From an uncultured Pseudomonadota bacterium (lineage in GTDB: Bacteria > Pseudomonadota > Gammaproteobacteria > Steroidobacterales > Steroidobacteraceae), in NCBI GenBank assembly GCA_903910215.1, contig CAIVYV010000027.1:1-8168 (forward strand): a stretch of 8,168 nt of DNA. The letters are read 5' to 3'. The notes beneath the pieces were generated by a model that was not told where the DNA came from, made no database searches, and saw only the letters and a list, made by a program, of their open reading frames with translations. Of the stretch, positions 1-7,020 are shown piece by piece. Both the position numbers and the translations under genes were made by a program. Positions within the stretch are counted from its first letter, which is position 1. Each line of letters begins with the position of its first letter.

Positions 1-555
1 GCGTCGCTTGCTAACTATGTCGTCATCGCGACGTTGGACGATGCGCTGCGAGCGGTGAGGGCATATGTGGCCGCGGCTGGTGTCGAGATCGTAGATCTCG
101 GTCGAACGCTCTACGGCGCCGTCGAAACAGAGGCGGCACGCATCGTGGCGGAGATTCTGCGTTGCCGTGCGGCAATGCGTTGCGGTGATCGGCCGACATT
201 GCTGCTAGCCGGCGGCGAGCCCGTGATTGCCGTGCAGGGCAACGGGTTGGGTGGTCGAGCGCAACATCTCGCTTTGGCAATTGGAGCCCAAATTGATGGT
301 TTAGAGGGTGTCACCGTGCTCGCTGCAGGTACCGACGGTGTCGACGGGCCGACTGCGGCTGCCGGCGCGTTTGCCGACGGAGCTGCCGCCTGCCGTTTAC
401 GGGCGAGGGGTCTCAACGCCGCTGATGCTTTGGCGCGCTGTGATTCGCATGCCGCGCTCGCAGCCGTCGGCGATCTCTGGGTTACGGGCAGAACGGACAC
501 CAATGTCGCTGATCTGCTCTTGGTGCTGATTCGTCCGGCTAGAATGGTTGCATGA
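1..555 (+). CDS. Glycerate kinase, MOFRL family, C-terminal part (5' end outside window)
   Basis: ATP-dependent phosphorylation of D-glycerate in the cytoplasm; the characterised MOFRL/GckA-type enzymes I know of mostly give 2-phosphoglycerate. The frame is open from base 1, so this is the last 184 residues of a protein usually about 420-450 long; the ATG at 34 is internal. In fragment numbering, the MOFRL domain shows GGE at 71-73, GNGLGGRAQ at 80-88, AGTDGVDGPT at 109-118 and VTGRTDTNV at 161-169. The last is close to the usual TGPTGTNV signature, with two substitutions. The stop codon overlaps the npdG start in ATGA (552-555), so the gene is probably translated together with the F420 operon. 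This suggests it supplies a phosphorylated three-carbon acid to that pathway, which is inference. Family assignment is firm; the phosphorylated position (2 or 3) cannot be read from sequence. Confidence 0.88.
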   Translation, partial: ASLANYVVIATLDDALRAVRAYVAAAGVEIVDLGRTLYGAVETEAARIVAEILRCRAAMRCGDRPTLLLAGGEPVIAVQGNGLGGRAQHLALAIGAQIDGLEGVTVLAAGTDGVDGPTAAAGAFADGAAACRLRARGLNAADALARCDSHAALAAVGDLWVTGRTDTNVADLLLVLIRPARMVA

Positions 556-1229
556 CTCATATCGTTCAAAGCATCGCCGTGATCGGCGGGACCGGTCAGC
601 TCGGCGCCGCGATTGCGCGTCGTCTCGTGAAGGCGGGTAAATCCATCATCATTGGTTCGCGCGATCCGGTGAAAGCGGAAGCGGCGGCTCGACAGCTCGG
701 CGCGGAGCTCGGTTGCGAAGTGGCTTTTGGCGGCAATGTTGCTGCGGCCGATGCGGCTGAGGTGGTTATTTTGACCGTCCCGTTTGCATCGCAACGCACG
801 ACTCTCGAGGATATTCGAAGCAGTGTTGCCGGCAAGATCGTGATCGATACCACTGTGCCTTTGATGCCACCGAAAGTCATGCGAGTGCAATTGCCGCCCG
901 AGGGTAGTGCGGCGCAGCGCGCTCAGGAGATCTTGGGTGAACCAGTGCGGGTCGTTTCGGCATTCCACAACGTCGCGGCTCACAAGCTGATGACCGATGC
1001 GTTCGTCGAGTGCGACGTCTTGGTTTTCGGTGATGACAAGTCAGCGCGCGAAGTCGCAGTCTCCATCGTCGAGGCCTGCGGATTACGCGGCTTGCATGGT
1101 GGCGTGCTGGCAAATTCCGCTGCAGCGGAGGCAATGACCTCTGTGCTGATCTTCTTGAACAAACATTACTCAGTCGATGGAGCCGGCGTGCGTATCACGG
1201 GACAACTGATGGTCCCTGTCGCACGCTAA
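552..1229 (+). CDS. npdG: F420:NADPH oxidoreductase (NADPH-dependent F420 reductase)
   Basis: Transfers hydride between NADP(H) and coenzyme F420 in the cytoplasm, probably charging F420 for the downstream reductases. The 225-residue protein has the usual length for the family. It has an N-terminal Rossmann fold with GGTGQLG at residues 12-18, a GSR at 35-37 where family members hold the 2'-phosphate of NADP, and the second strand VVILTVPF at 71-78. A later VVSAFHNVAA segment corresponds to the conserved region in the second half of archaeal Fno. The ATG at 552 is chosen because it overlaps the preceding stop (ATGA); no strong Shine-Dalgarno is visible, which suits translational coupling. cofE follows after 4 bases. 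A generic NADP-binding oxidoreductase is possible, but the F420 operon context makes npdG by far the best call. Confidence 0.92.
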   Translation: MTHIVQSIAVIGGTGQLGAAIARRLVKAGKSIIIGSRDPVKAEAAARQLGAELGCEVAFGGNVAAADAAEVVILTVPFASQRTTLEDIRSSVAGKIVIDTTVPLMPPKVMRVQLPPEGSAAQRAQEILGEPVRVVSAFHNVAAHKLMTDAFVECDVLVFGDDKSAREVAVSIVEACGLRGLHGGVLANSAAAEAMTSVLIFLNKHYSVDGAGVRITGQLMVPVAR

Positions 1230-1233
1230 ATCC

Positions 1234-1989
1234 ATGGCGGCACTGGAGCTGCGGGCTCTCGCAGGCATACCGGAGATTCTTCCCGGCGATGATCTGGCGT
1301 CGATTCTGCAAACGGCGCTGCGTGAAAACGACATCGAGTTGCAGCCGGGTGATCTGCTCGTCGTAGCGCAGAAAATCGTCTCGAAAGCCGAGAATCGTTT
1401 CCTCGATCTGCGCAGCCTCAATCCTTCTGCACGCGCTATCGAGCTCGCGAACAACATCGGCAAGGAGGCGTCTTTTGTCGAGGCAGTGCTGCGCGAGTCG
1501 AGCGAAGTCGTGCGGACGGCTCCCAATACGTTGATCACGCGACATCGTGCAGGCTACGTTATGGCCAACGCCGGCATCGATCGGTCTAATGTGCCGGGCG
1601 ATGAACACACTGTGTTGCTGCTGCCTGAAGATTGCGACGCATCCGCGGCTCGCTTACGCACTCAGTTTCCAAAGCCCGCGCCAGGCATCGTCATCAGTGA
1701 CAGTTTCGGTCGGCCGTGGCGTGAGGGTGTGGTCAATGTGGCACTCGGTGTCGCCGGTGTCGTCGCCTTGATCGATCGGCGAGGCGGTGTCGATCGCCAT
1801 GGCAGAACCTTGCAGGTCACCCAGATCGCACTGGCCGACGCCATCGCGGCGGCGGCGGGCATCGTGATGGGCGAGACGACCGAGGGCACTCCGGTCGTCT
1901 GGATACGCGGTCTTGCAGAGCACGTCACCGAGTACGACCTCGGATCCACCTCATTGCTGCGACCACGAACACACGATTTGTTCAAATGA
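1234..1989 (+). CDS. cofE: Coenzyme F420-0:L-glutamate ligase
   Basis: Adds glutamate residues to F420-0 using GTP and divalent metal, the tailing step of F420 synthesis. The protein has 251 residues, matching stand-alone CofE. Visible family blocks are GDLLVVAQKIVSKAENR at 39-55, HRAGYVMANAGIDRSNV at 104-120, the PED triplet at 131-133, SDSFGRPWREG at 155-165 and GETTEG at 213-218. D115 and D156 lie where the family carries metal-binding aspartates. There is no C-terminal nitroreductase-like domain as in mycobacterial FbiB, so this protein should not reduce dehydro-F420-0. The block usually read as KAEGR is KAENR here. The start ATG lies 4 bases after the npdG stop. The stop overlaps the cofD start as ATGA (1986-1989), indicating coupled translation. 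Confidence 0.95.
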   Translation: MAALELRALAGIPEILPGDDLASILQTALRENDIELQPGDLLVVAQKIVSKAENRFLDLRSLNPSARAIELANNIGKEASFVEAVLRESSEVVRTAPNTLITRHRAGYVMANAGIDRSNVPGDEHTVLLLPEDCDASAARLRTQFPKPAPGIVISDSFGRPWREGVVNVALGVAGVVALIDRRGGVDRHGRTLQVTQIALADAIAAAAGIVMGETTEGTPVVWIRGLAEHVTEYDLGSTSLLRPRTHDLFK

Positions 1990-2945
1990 CTGCGCCACGC
2001 GTCATCCTGCTCTGCGGTGGCGTCGGTGGCGCGAAATTGGCGCTGGGTCTCAATCAATTATTGCCGCCGGGTGACCTCGCGATCATCGTCAACACGGGCG
2101 ACGATTTTGATCACCTGGGCCTGCGAATTTGTCCCGACCTCGATACCGTCCTCTACACGCTCGCGGGTGTCGTGCACCCGGAGCAGGGCTGGGGGCGCGC
2201 TGATGAAACCTTTGCGATGCTTGATGAGCTCGTTCGCCTCGGTGGTCCCGATTGGTTCCGAGTTGGCGATCGAGATCTGGCGTTGCACTTGCAGCGCACT
2301 CTGCGTTGGTATCGCGGTGATCGACTGACCGAGATTACGGCGGATCTCGCATCGCAATTCGACGTGCGCTCGACGATCCTACCGATGACCGACGGCGTCG
2401 TCGCCACACGCCTTGATACGGCCGAGGGCGTACTCGACTTCCAAGACTATTTCGTGCGTCGTCGCTGTACGCCGGTGGTTAGCAGGATTCACTACGACGG
2501 TGCGCAGTCGGCCTCGATGTCGCCGCAGTTGTTGCAAGCGCTAGCGAGCCCACGACTCGAGCGCATCGTCATCGCGCCATCCAATCCGTTGCTGAGTATC
2601 GCCCCGATCCTGTCGATTCCCGGCTTAAGCGATCGCCTGCGCCAGCCGGGTGTGCCGATCATCGCGGTTGCACCGTTGATTGGGGGTCGCGCGATCAAGG
2701 GGCCAACCGCCAAGCTGATGCAGGAGCTTGGTATGCGAGCGGGTGTGGTCGGTGTTTACGAGTTTTACGCAGCTCAGTATGCCGGTCTGTTCGATGCGAT
2801 GTTGATCGATCAGGCAGATGGCCACGAAGCGACCAAGATCGGGTGTGCCGTGGCGTCGACCGACACCTTGATGCAGACTATGGACGATCGTCTGCGCGTC
2901 GCGCAGAGCGTGCTCGAGTTATCGGTCAAAGGGGGTCGACCGTGA
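1986..2945 (+). CDS. cofD: 2-phospho-L-lactate (or phosphoglycerate) transferase CofD
   Basis: Moves the phospho-acid moiety from the guanylylated CofC product onto Fo, releasing GMP and making F420-0 or a variant. The 319-residue length is normal. The N-terminus carries GGVGGAKLALGL at residues 11-22, followed by the metal/Fo-binding NTGDDFDHLGL at 36-46 with the conserved acidic pair D39/D40. Further on, IVIAPSNPLLSI, APLIGGRAIKGP and a terminal half ending in VLELSVKGG fit the family. The start overlaps the cofE stop by four bases, and the stop at 2943-2945 overlaps a GTG start of the next gene, so cofE, cofD and the fusion gene form one coupled unit. In this operon CofD is the meeting point of both products made by the downstream fusion protein. 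Which acid it accepts (phospholactate, phosphoenolpyruvate, phosphoglycerate) is not visible in the sequence. Confidence 0.95.
   Translation: MTAPRVILLCGGVGGAKLALGLNQLLPPGDLAIIVNTGDDFDHLGLRICPDLDTVLYTLAGVVHPEQGWGRADETFAMLDELVRLGGPDWFRVGDRDLALHLQRTLRWYRGDRLTEITADLASQFDVRSTILPMTDGVVATRLDTAEGVLDFQDYFVRRRCTPVVSRIHYDGAQSASMSPQLLQALASPRLERIVIAPSNPLLSIAPILSIPGLSDRLRQPGVPIIAVAPLIGGRAIKGPTAKLMQELGMRAGVVGVYEFYAAQYAGLFDAMLIDQADGHEATKIGCAVASTDTLMQTMDDRLRVAQSVLELSVKGGRP
2928..2935 (+). promoter_or_regulatory. Shine-Dalgarno-like site for the cofC-cofG-cofH fusion
   Basis: AAAGGGGG lies six bases before the GTG at 2942, inside the end of cofD. It is the only strong purine-rich site seen at a gene junction in this operon. 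Together with the GTGA overlap and the CofC homology beginning at TRIVAIVPV, it fixes GTG 2942 as the start and argues against the ATG at 2843 further upstream in the same frame. Confidence 0.7.
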
Positions 2946-5887
2946 CGCGAATTGTGGCCATCGTGCCAGTCCGTTCCTTGTCGGAAGGCAAATCACGCCT
3001 CGCCGATGTGTTATCGCCGCGTCGGCGCGCGGCGTTGATTGAGTCGATGCTATCGCGCGTGCTCGTGTCGCTGCGTGCTGCGAAAACGATCGATCGAATC
3101 GTCGTGGTCAGTCCCGACGACACCTTGTCACTTCCGATGGGCGTCGAGCGATTGCGTGATCGTGGCTTGGGCCTCAACGAGGCGATCCAGTTTGCACGTC
3201 AACGCATCGAGGTCTCTGCGGGGGCGATGCTCGTCGTCGCAGCGGATGCACCGCAAGTCACGGCCGCCGAAATCGATCGATTGGTTGAGCGGGCGCGTGA
3301 TGTCGAGGTCGCCATCGTTCCCGATCGGCACGGGCTCGGTACGAACGCGTTGTGGATGCGCTTACCCACTCGCTTCGAGCCACAGTTCGGGTTCCACAGT
3401 GCGCAAGCGCACGTGACCGAAGCGCAACGTCTCGGTCTGAGTCATCTCGTTTTGCCGGTGCCTGGGTTGTCACACGATGTCGACGTCGAGAGCGATCTCG
3501 ATGGCGAACCAATGCCCGATGAAGTCGCTCGGCTGCTCGCGGACGAGAATGACATGCCGGCTTTGTTGCGTCGTGCGGAGAAGCTGACTACGACGGGGTT
3601 CGGTACTCGCGTGGGCTACTCACGGAAAGTCTTCATCCCGTTGACGCATTGGTGTCGTGACGTTTGTCACTACTGCACTTTTGCCGCTCCACCACGTAAG
3701 GGGTCGCGCGCATTCCTGACGGTCGACGAAGTGCTCGAGATTGCGCGCGCGGGTATGGCGGCGGGCTGTGACGAGGCGTTGTTCACCCTCGGCGACAAGC
3801 CGGAGTTGCGCTATCCGGCTGCGCGAGCGGAGTTAGACGCGCTCGGTTTTGCGAGTACGCTCGACTATCTCGCGCACTGCGCAGCCCGTGTTTACGAAGA
3901 GACGGGTTTGCTGCCGCACCTGAATCCCGGCTTGATGAGTGCAGACGAACTCAAGAGGCTTCGGCCCGTGTCGGCGTCGATGGGCATCATGCTCGAGAGC
4001 GCCGCGAGCCGGCTTTGCGACAAAGGCGGTCCGCATCATCGCTCGCCCGACAAAGACCCCGCGCGTCGACTCGCCACCATCGAGGCCGCTGGGGCGTTGT
4101 CGATTCCGTTCACCTCGGGCTTGTTGATCGGTATTGGCGAGACTCGCGCTGAGCGCATCGAGACCTTGCTTGCCTTGCGGGCAAGTCATGAGCGTCACGG
4201 GCACTTGCAGGAAATCATCATTCAGAATTTTCGCGCGAAGCCCGGTACGCGCATGGCCGATGCACCGGAACCCTCGTTAGAAGATCTCCAGTGGACGATC
4301 GCCGTGGCCCGATTGATCTTCGGCAAGGCGATGTCGATTCAGGCGCCACCTAATCTCTCGCCCGGTGGCTTGCGCGCCTTGGTGGCTGCCGGCGTCAATG
4401 ATTGGGGCGGTGTGTCACCGGTCACGCCCGACCATGTGAATCCTGAAGCGCCATGGCCGACATTGCCGGCGTTAGAGCGGCAAACGGCCGAGGCAGGGCG
4501 GTGGTTGGTCCAACGACTGCCGATCATCCCATCGTACGCCTGTGAGCCTACGCGTTGGCTCGATCCCGCTCTGCAGACAGCCGTGTTACGGCGCATCGAT
4601 GCGACCGGTTACGCGTTGGAGCGCGACTGGCATGCGGGAGCGGGCGATTTGCCTCCGCGGCGGTATCGCGCGCGGCATCGTCGTTGGTTCGCACCGAGTG
4701 TGCGGCAACGTGCGCTGCAGCAGGCCGTGCAACGTTGCCTCGAGGGGGAGGCGCCAAGCGAAGCTGAACTTGCCCGGTGGTTTGAGGCCGATGGCGACGA
4801 CTTCGGAGTGTTGGTTCGCGCCGCCGACGAATGTCGGCAGCGAGTCAATGGCGATCAGGTGACCTACGTCGTCAATCGCAACATCAACTACACGAACATC
4901 TGCACTCACTCCTGCGGCTTCTGTGCATTTGCCAAAGGGCGCAGCGCCCGCTCACTGCGCGGTCCCGGGTATCTGCTCGATCTCGATGAGATCGCGCGGC
5001 GCGTGGTCGAGGCGAGTGATCGTGGAGCGACCGAAGTGTGTTTGCAGGGTGGCATCCATCCCTCGTTCAACGGTCAGACCTATCTTGATATCGTGCGCAC
5101 CGTGAAGGTGGCGGCTCCGTCCGTCCACGTGCACGCGTTCTCGCCGCTCGAGGTCACTCACGGTGCGCGGACGTTAGGATTGAGCGTTGGTGCGTTTCTC
5201 GAGCGTTTGATGGCAGCTGGCCTACGCAGTCTGCCGGGAACGGCAGCCGAGATCCTGAGCGATGATATCCGCGACATCATCTGCGCCGACAAGGTGTCGA
5301 CGGAAGAGTGGCTCGATGTCATGCGCACCGCGCATGATATCGGCCTGCGCAGTACGGCCACGATCATGTTCGGCCATGTGGAGCGACCGATTCATTGGGC
5401 GCGCCACCTGCTGGCGTTGAGGGCGTTGCAGGAACGGACGGGCGGGTTTACGGAGTTCGTGCCGCTGCCGTTCGTTCATATGGAAGCGCCTCTGTGGCGC
5501 AAGGGGCTCGCGCGCAGTGGGCCAAGTTGGCGCGAGTCGATGTTGATGCATGCCATCGGACGGCTCGTGCTGTATCCCGCATTTCAAAACATCCAGTGCT
5601 CGTGGGTGAAGCTCGGTCGCGAGGGGGCCTTGGAGGCCTTGCGTGCCGGTGCCAACGACATCGGCGGCGTCTTAATGAACGAGTCGATCACGCGTGCTGC
5701 AGGTGGCGTCAACGGTCAAGAGATGAGTGAGAGTGACCTGGTCAGCATCATTCGCGCAGCAGGGCGAGTGCCGCGTGAACGAACGACTCTTTACGGTGTG
5801 CCACAACGCTTGGAGTGGCAGGAGCCATGGCTGAAGGCAGGTTGCCTCGGCGAGACGACCTTCGGAGTCAGCGCAAACGAGGGATGA
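2942..5887 (+). CDS. cofC/cofG/cofH: Three-domain CofC-CofG-CofH fusion: phospho-acid guanylyltransferase plus bifunctional Fo synthase
   Basis: A single 981-residue chain. Residues about 1-200 are CofC, which activates a phospho-acid with GTP. They show IVPVRSL (7-13), EGKSRLA (15-21), AADAPQV (100-106), PDRHGLGTNAL (127-137), FGFHSAQAH (149-157) and PGLSHDVDV (174-182). After a linker rich in charged residues, the CofG radical-SAM domain starts near 218 with the cluster motif C238-x3-C242-x2-C245. The CofH radical-SAM domain has C654-x3-C658-x2-C661 (CTHSCGFC) and runs to the end. CofG and CofH together make Fo from tyrosine and 5-amino-6-ribitylamino-uracil with S-adenosylmethionine; CofGH joined on one chain is known as FbiC (about 850 residues). 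The extra length here is the CofC domain. No stop or frameshift separates the parts. The GTG start overlaps the cofD stop. The 3' end overlaps the convergent oxidoreductase gene by 20 bases. Confidence 0.95.
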   Translation: MTRIVAIVPVRSLSEGKSRLADVLSPRRRAALIESMLSRVLVSLRAAKTIDRIVVVSPDDTLSLPMGVERLRDRGLGLNEAIQFARQRIEVSAGAMLVVAADAPQVTAAEIDRLVERARDVEVAIVPDRHGLGTNALWMRLPTRFEPQFGFHSAQAHVTEAQRLGLSHLVLPVPGLSHDVDVESDLDGEPMPDEVARLLADENDMPALLRRAEKLTTTGFGTRVGYSRKVFIPLTHWCRDVCHYCTFAAPPRKGSRAFLTVDEVLEIARAGMAAGCDEALFTLGDKPELRYPAARAELDALGFASTLDYLAHCAARVYEETGLLPHLNPGLMSADELKRLRPVSASMGIMLESAASRLCDKGGPHHRSPDKDPARRLATIEAAGALSIPFTSGLLIGIGETRAERIETLLALRASHERHGHLQEIIIQNFRAKPGTRMADAPEPSLEDLQWTIAVARLIFGKAMSIQAPPNLSPGGLRALVAAGVNDWGGVSPVTPDHVNPEAPWPTLPALERQTAEAGRWLVQRLPIIPSYACEPTRWLDPALQTAVLRRIDATGYALERDWHAGAGDLPPRRYRARHRRWFAPSVRQRALQQAVQRCLEGEAPSEAELARWFEADGDDFGVLVRAADECRQRVNGDQVTYVVNRNINYTNICTHSCGFCAFAKGRSARSLRGPGYLLDLDEIARRVVEASDRGATEVCLQGGIHPSFNGQTYLDIVRTVKVAAPSVHVHAFSPLEVTHGARTLGLSVGAFLERLMAAGLRSLPGTAAEILSDDIRDIICADKVSTEEWLDVMRTAHDIGLRSTATIMFGHVERPIHWARHLLALRALQERTGGFTEFVPLPFVHMEAPLWRKGLARSGPSWRESMLMHAIGRLVLYPAFQNIQCSWVKLGREGALEALRAGANDIGGVLMNESITRAAGGVNGQEMSESDLVSIIRAAGRVPRERTTLYGVPQRLEWQEPWLKAGCLGETTFGVSANEG

Positions 5888-6893
5888 CGTGCTGACCGAT
5901 GATGTCGAGTGCTTCCATCGGGTCGTCGTGCAAGCGCAATGCGCATTCGGTTAGACCGGCCGCGGCGAACATCTGGAACCGTTCGATCTCCCGATCGAGA
6001 TCTTCGAGGCCGCCGGTCGAGGTGAAGTATTCACACATCCGGTTTGAGATCGACTCGGGCACTTCCTTGACATGGCCGGAGCGGTCGAACCAGGAGGCGA
6101 CGTACTTGTCGTAGTTGTCGCGAACCATCTGCGCCTCATCTTCGTTGAGACACTGTTGGATCAACTCTTTTTGTAGCTTGATCGCACGCCAGGGCAGCTC
6201 GCGGCGCGATTCGCGATAGCCTGCTGCTCGTTCGCGCTTCAAATGCCAAGCCCAGAAGGTGTTGGTCCGCAGCGGTGCCATGCCGGCCTCGCGCTTGGCA
6301 GCACCTTCGTTGACCTCTCGCATGGCATTTGCCATGACTTCCGGCGGCGTACAACCGATGAAGACGCCGTCAGCAACGCGTGCTTCCATGCGCATCATTT
6401 GGCCGCGATAAGCCGTGCCATAGACGAGTGGTGGATTTGGCGCGTGCACCCAGTCATAGGTGCAGGGCAGGTTGATGACGAAATCCTCGCCCTTGTAGCC
6501 CTGCTTGAGCTTGCCATAGCCCGCGCCGCGAACGATCTCGATTCCTTCTCGTGTCGCTCTAACGATCTTCTCGGGCCGCTGAATGCCCATCGCATCGATA
6601 TTGCCTTCACCCGCACCCATCGCGATGACGGCTCGGCCGCCGGCGATTTCGTTGAGCGAGAGCAGGCTATTGGCAATCTTGAGCGGATGCATCTCAAAGG
6701 GGCTCACCGCCAGCGGACCGATCAGCATTCTTTTCGTTTGCTGTGCGAGCGGTACTAGCGAGAGAAAGCAGTCCCAGTGTGCGAAGAAGTTGGAACTCCA
6801 CAGCGCTCGCACACCGTAGCTTTCGGCTTTGATGCCGATTTCAGCGACTTGGGAGGGGGTGAGATCCGGCTCGAGGATGATGTCGATTTGCAT
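5868..6893 (-). CDS. Luciferase-like (LLM family) flavin/F420-dependent oxidoreductase
   Basis: A TIM-barrel member of the bacterial luciferase/methylene-tetrahydromethanopterin-reductase superfamily, 341 residues, cytoplasmic, with no signal peptide. Recognisable segments are SPFEMHPLKIAN at 64-75, NEIAGGRAVIAMGAGEGN at 81-98 (a glycine-rich turn of the fold), MEARVADGVFIG at 169-180, and a C-terminal AAAGLTECALRLHDDP block. The superfamily uses FMN or F420, and its position against an F420 operon favours F420; substrate and reaction are unknown. The ATG at 6893 is chosen because the protein begins MQIDIILEP there, as the fold requires; in-frame residues upstream are not family-like and overlap a regulator remnant. 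No Shine-Dalgarno is seen, and the start lies 13 bases after the stop of the ArsR-like remnant, which suggests they once formed an operon. The 3' end overlaps the convergent fusion gene. Confidence 0.88.
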   Translation of the reverse strand: MQIDIILEPDLTPSQVAEIGIKAESYGVRALWSSNFFAHWDCFLSLVPLAQQTKRMLIGPLAVSPFEMHPLKIANSLLSLNEIAGGRAVIAMGAGEGNIDAMGIQRPEKIVRATREGIEIVRGAGYGKLKQGYKGEDFVINLPCTYDWVHAPNPPLVYGTAYRGQMMRMEARVADGVFIGCTPPEVMANAMREVNEGAAKREAGMAPLRTNTFWAWHLKRERAAGYRESRRELPWRAIKLQKELIQQCLNEDEAQMVRDNYDKYVASWFDRSGHVKEVPESISNRMCEYFTSTGGLEDLDREIERFQMFAAAGLTECALRLHDDPMEALDIIGQHVIPRLR

Positions 6894-6906
6894 GCGCCGG
6901 AGGTTA

Positions 6907-7020
6907 TCAGGCGCAGTAGATCCGATGCAGCGTTTCGACCACTTGAGCTGCGGGTCCGTCCGCCAGGGAGTAATGGACCGTTTGGCCATCGCGCCGGGTT
7001 TGCACGATGCCGGCCTCGCG
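6907..7020 (-). pseudogene. ArsR-type regulator, C-terminal remnant
   Basis: On the minus strand a frame ending in TGA (then TAA) encodes 37 residues. They begin REAGIVQTRRDGQTVHYSLA and finish VVETLHRIYCA. This matches the wing and last helix of ArsR/SmtB winged-helix repressors: the LREAGLV that normally ends the recognition helix, then the RRDGxxVxY beta-wing. The expected residues before REAGIV (recognition helix and N-terminal helices, about 60 residues) are absent. Upstream the same frame reads GSILPNSA, which is the antisense of the TolC-like fragment. It sits just before the luciferase-like gene, so it was probably its regulator. Too short to bind DNA. Assignment rests on a short match read by eye. 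Confidence 0.6.

Noticed and set aside
111..983. A 290-residue open frame on the minus strand
   Set aside because: It is antisense to the glycerate kinase and npdG, is rich in Arg/Ser/Ala as expected for a GC-rich shadow frame, and shows no recognisable domain.
2843..2941. N-terminal extension of the fusion protein from ATG 2843
   Set aside because: The 33 extra residues lie wholly within cofD, are not CofC-like, and the GTG at 2942 has a good ribosome site and the same 4-base overlap pattern as its neighbours.
5222..5587. Antisense 121-residue frame within the CofH region
   Set aside because: Shadow of the strongly conserved CofH coding sequence with no domain of its own.
5867..5896. Inverted repeat GTCAGC...GCTGAC at the convergent gene ends as a terminator
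   Set aside because: Only six base pairs with an 18-base loop and no T-run on either strand.
7007..7018. ATG 7007 as a real start of the TolC-like protein
   Set aside because: It falls in sequence that encodes the ArsR tail on the other strand; a TolC protein without signal peptide and first repeat would not be functional.
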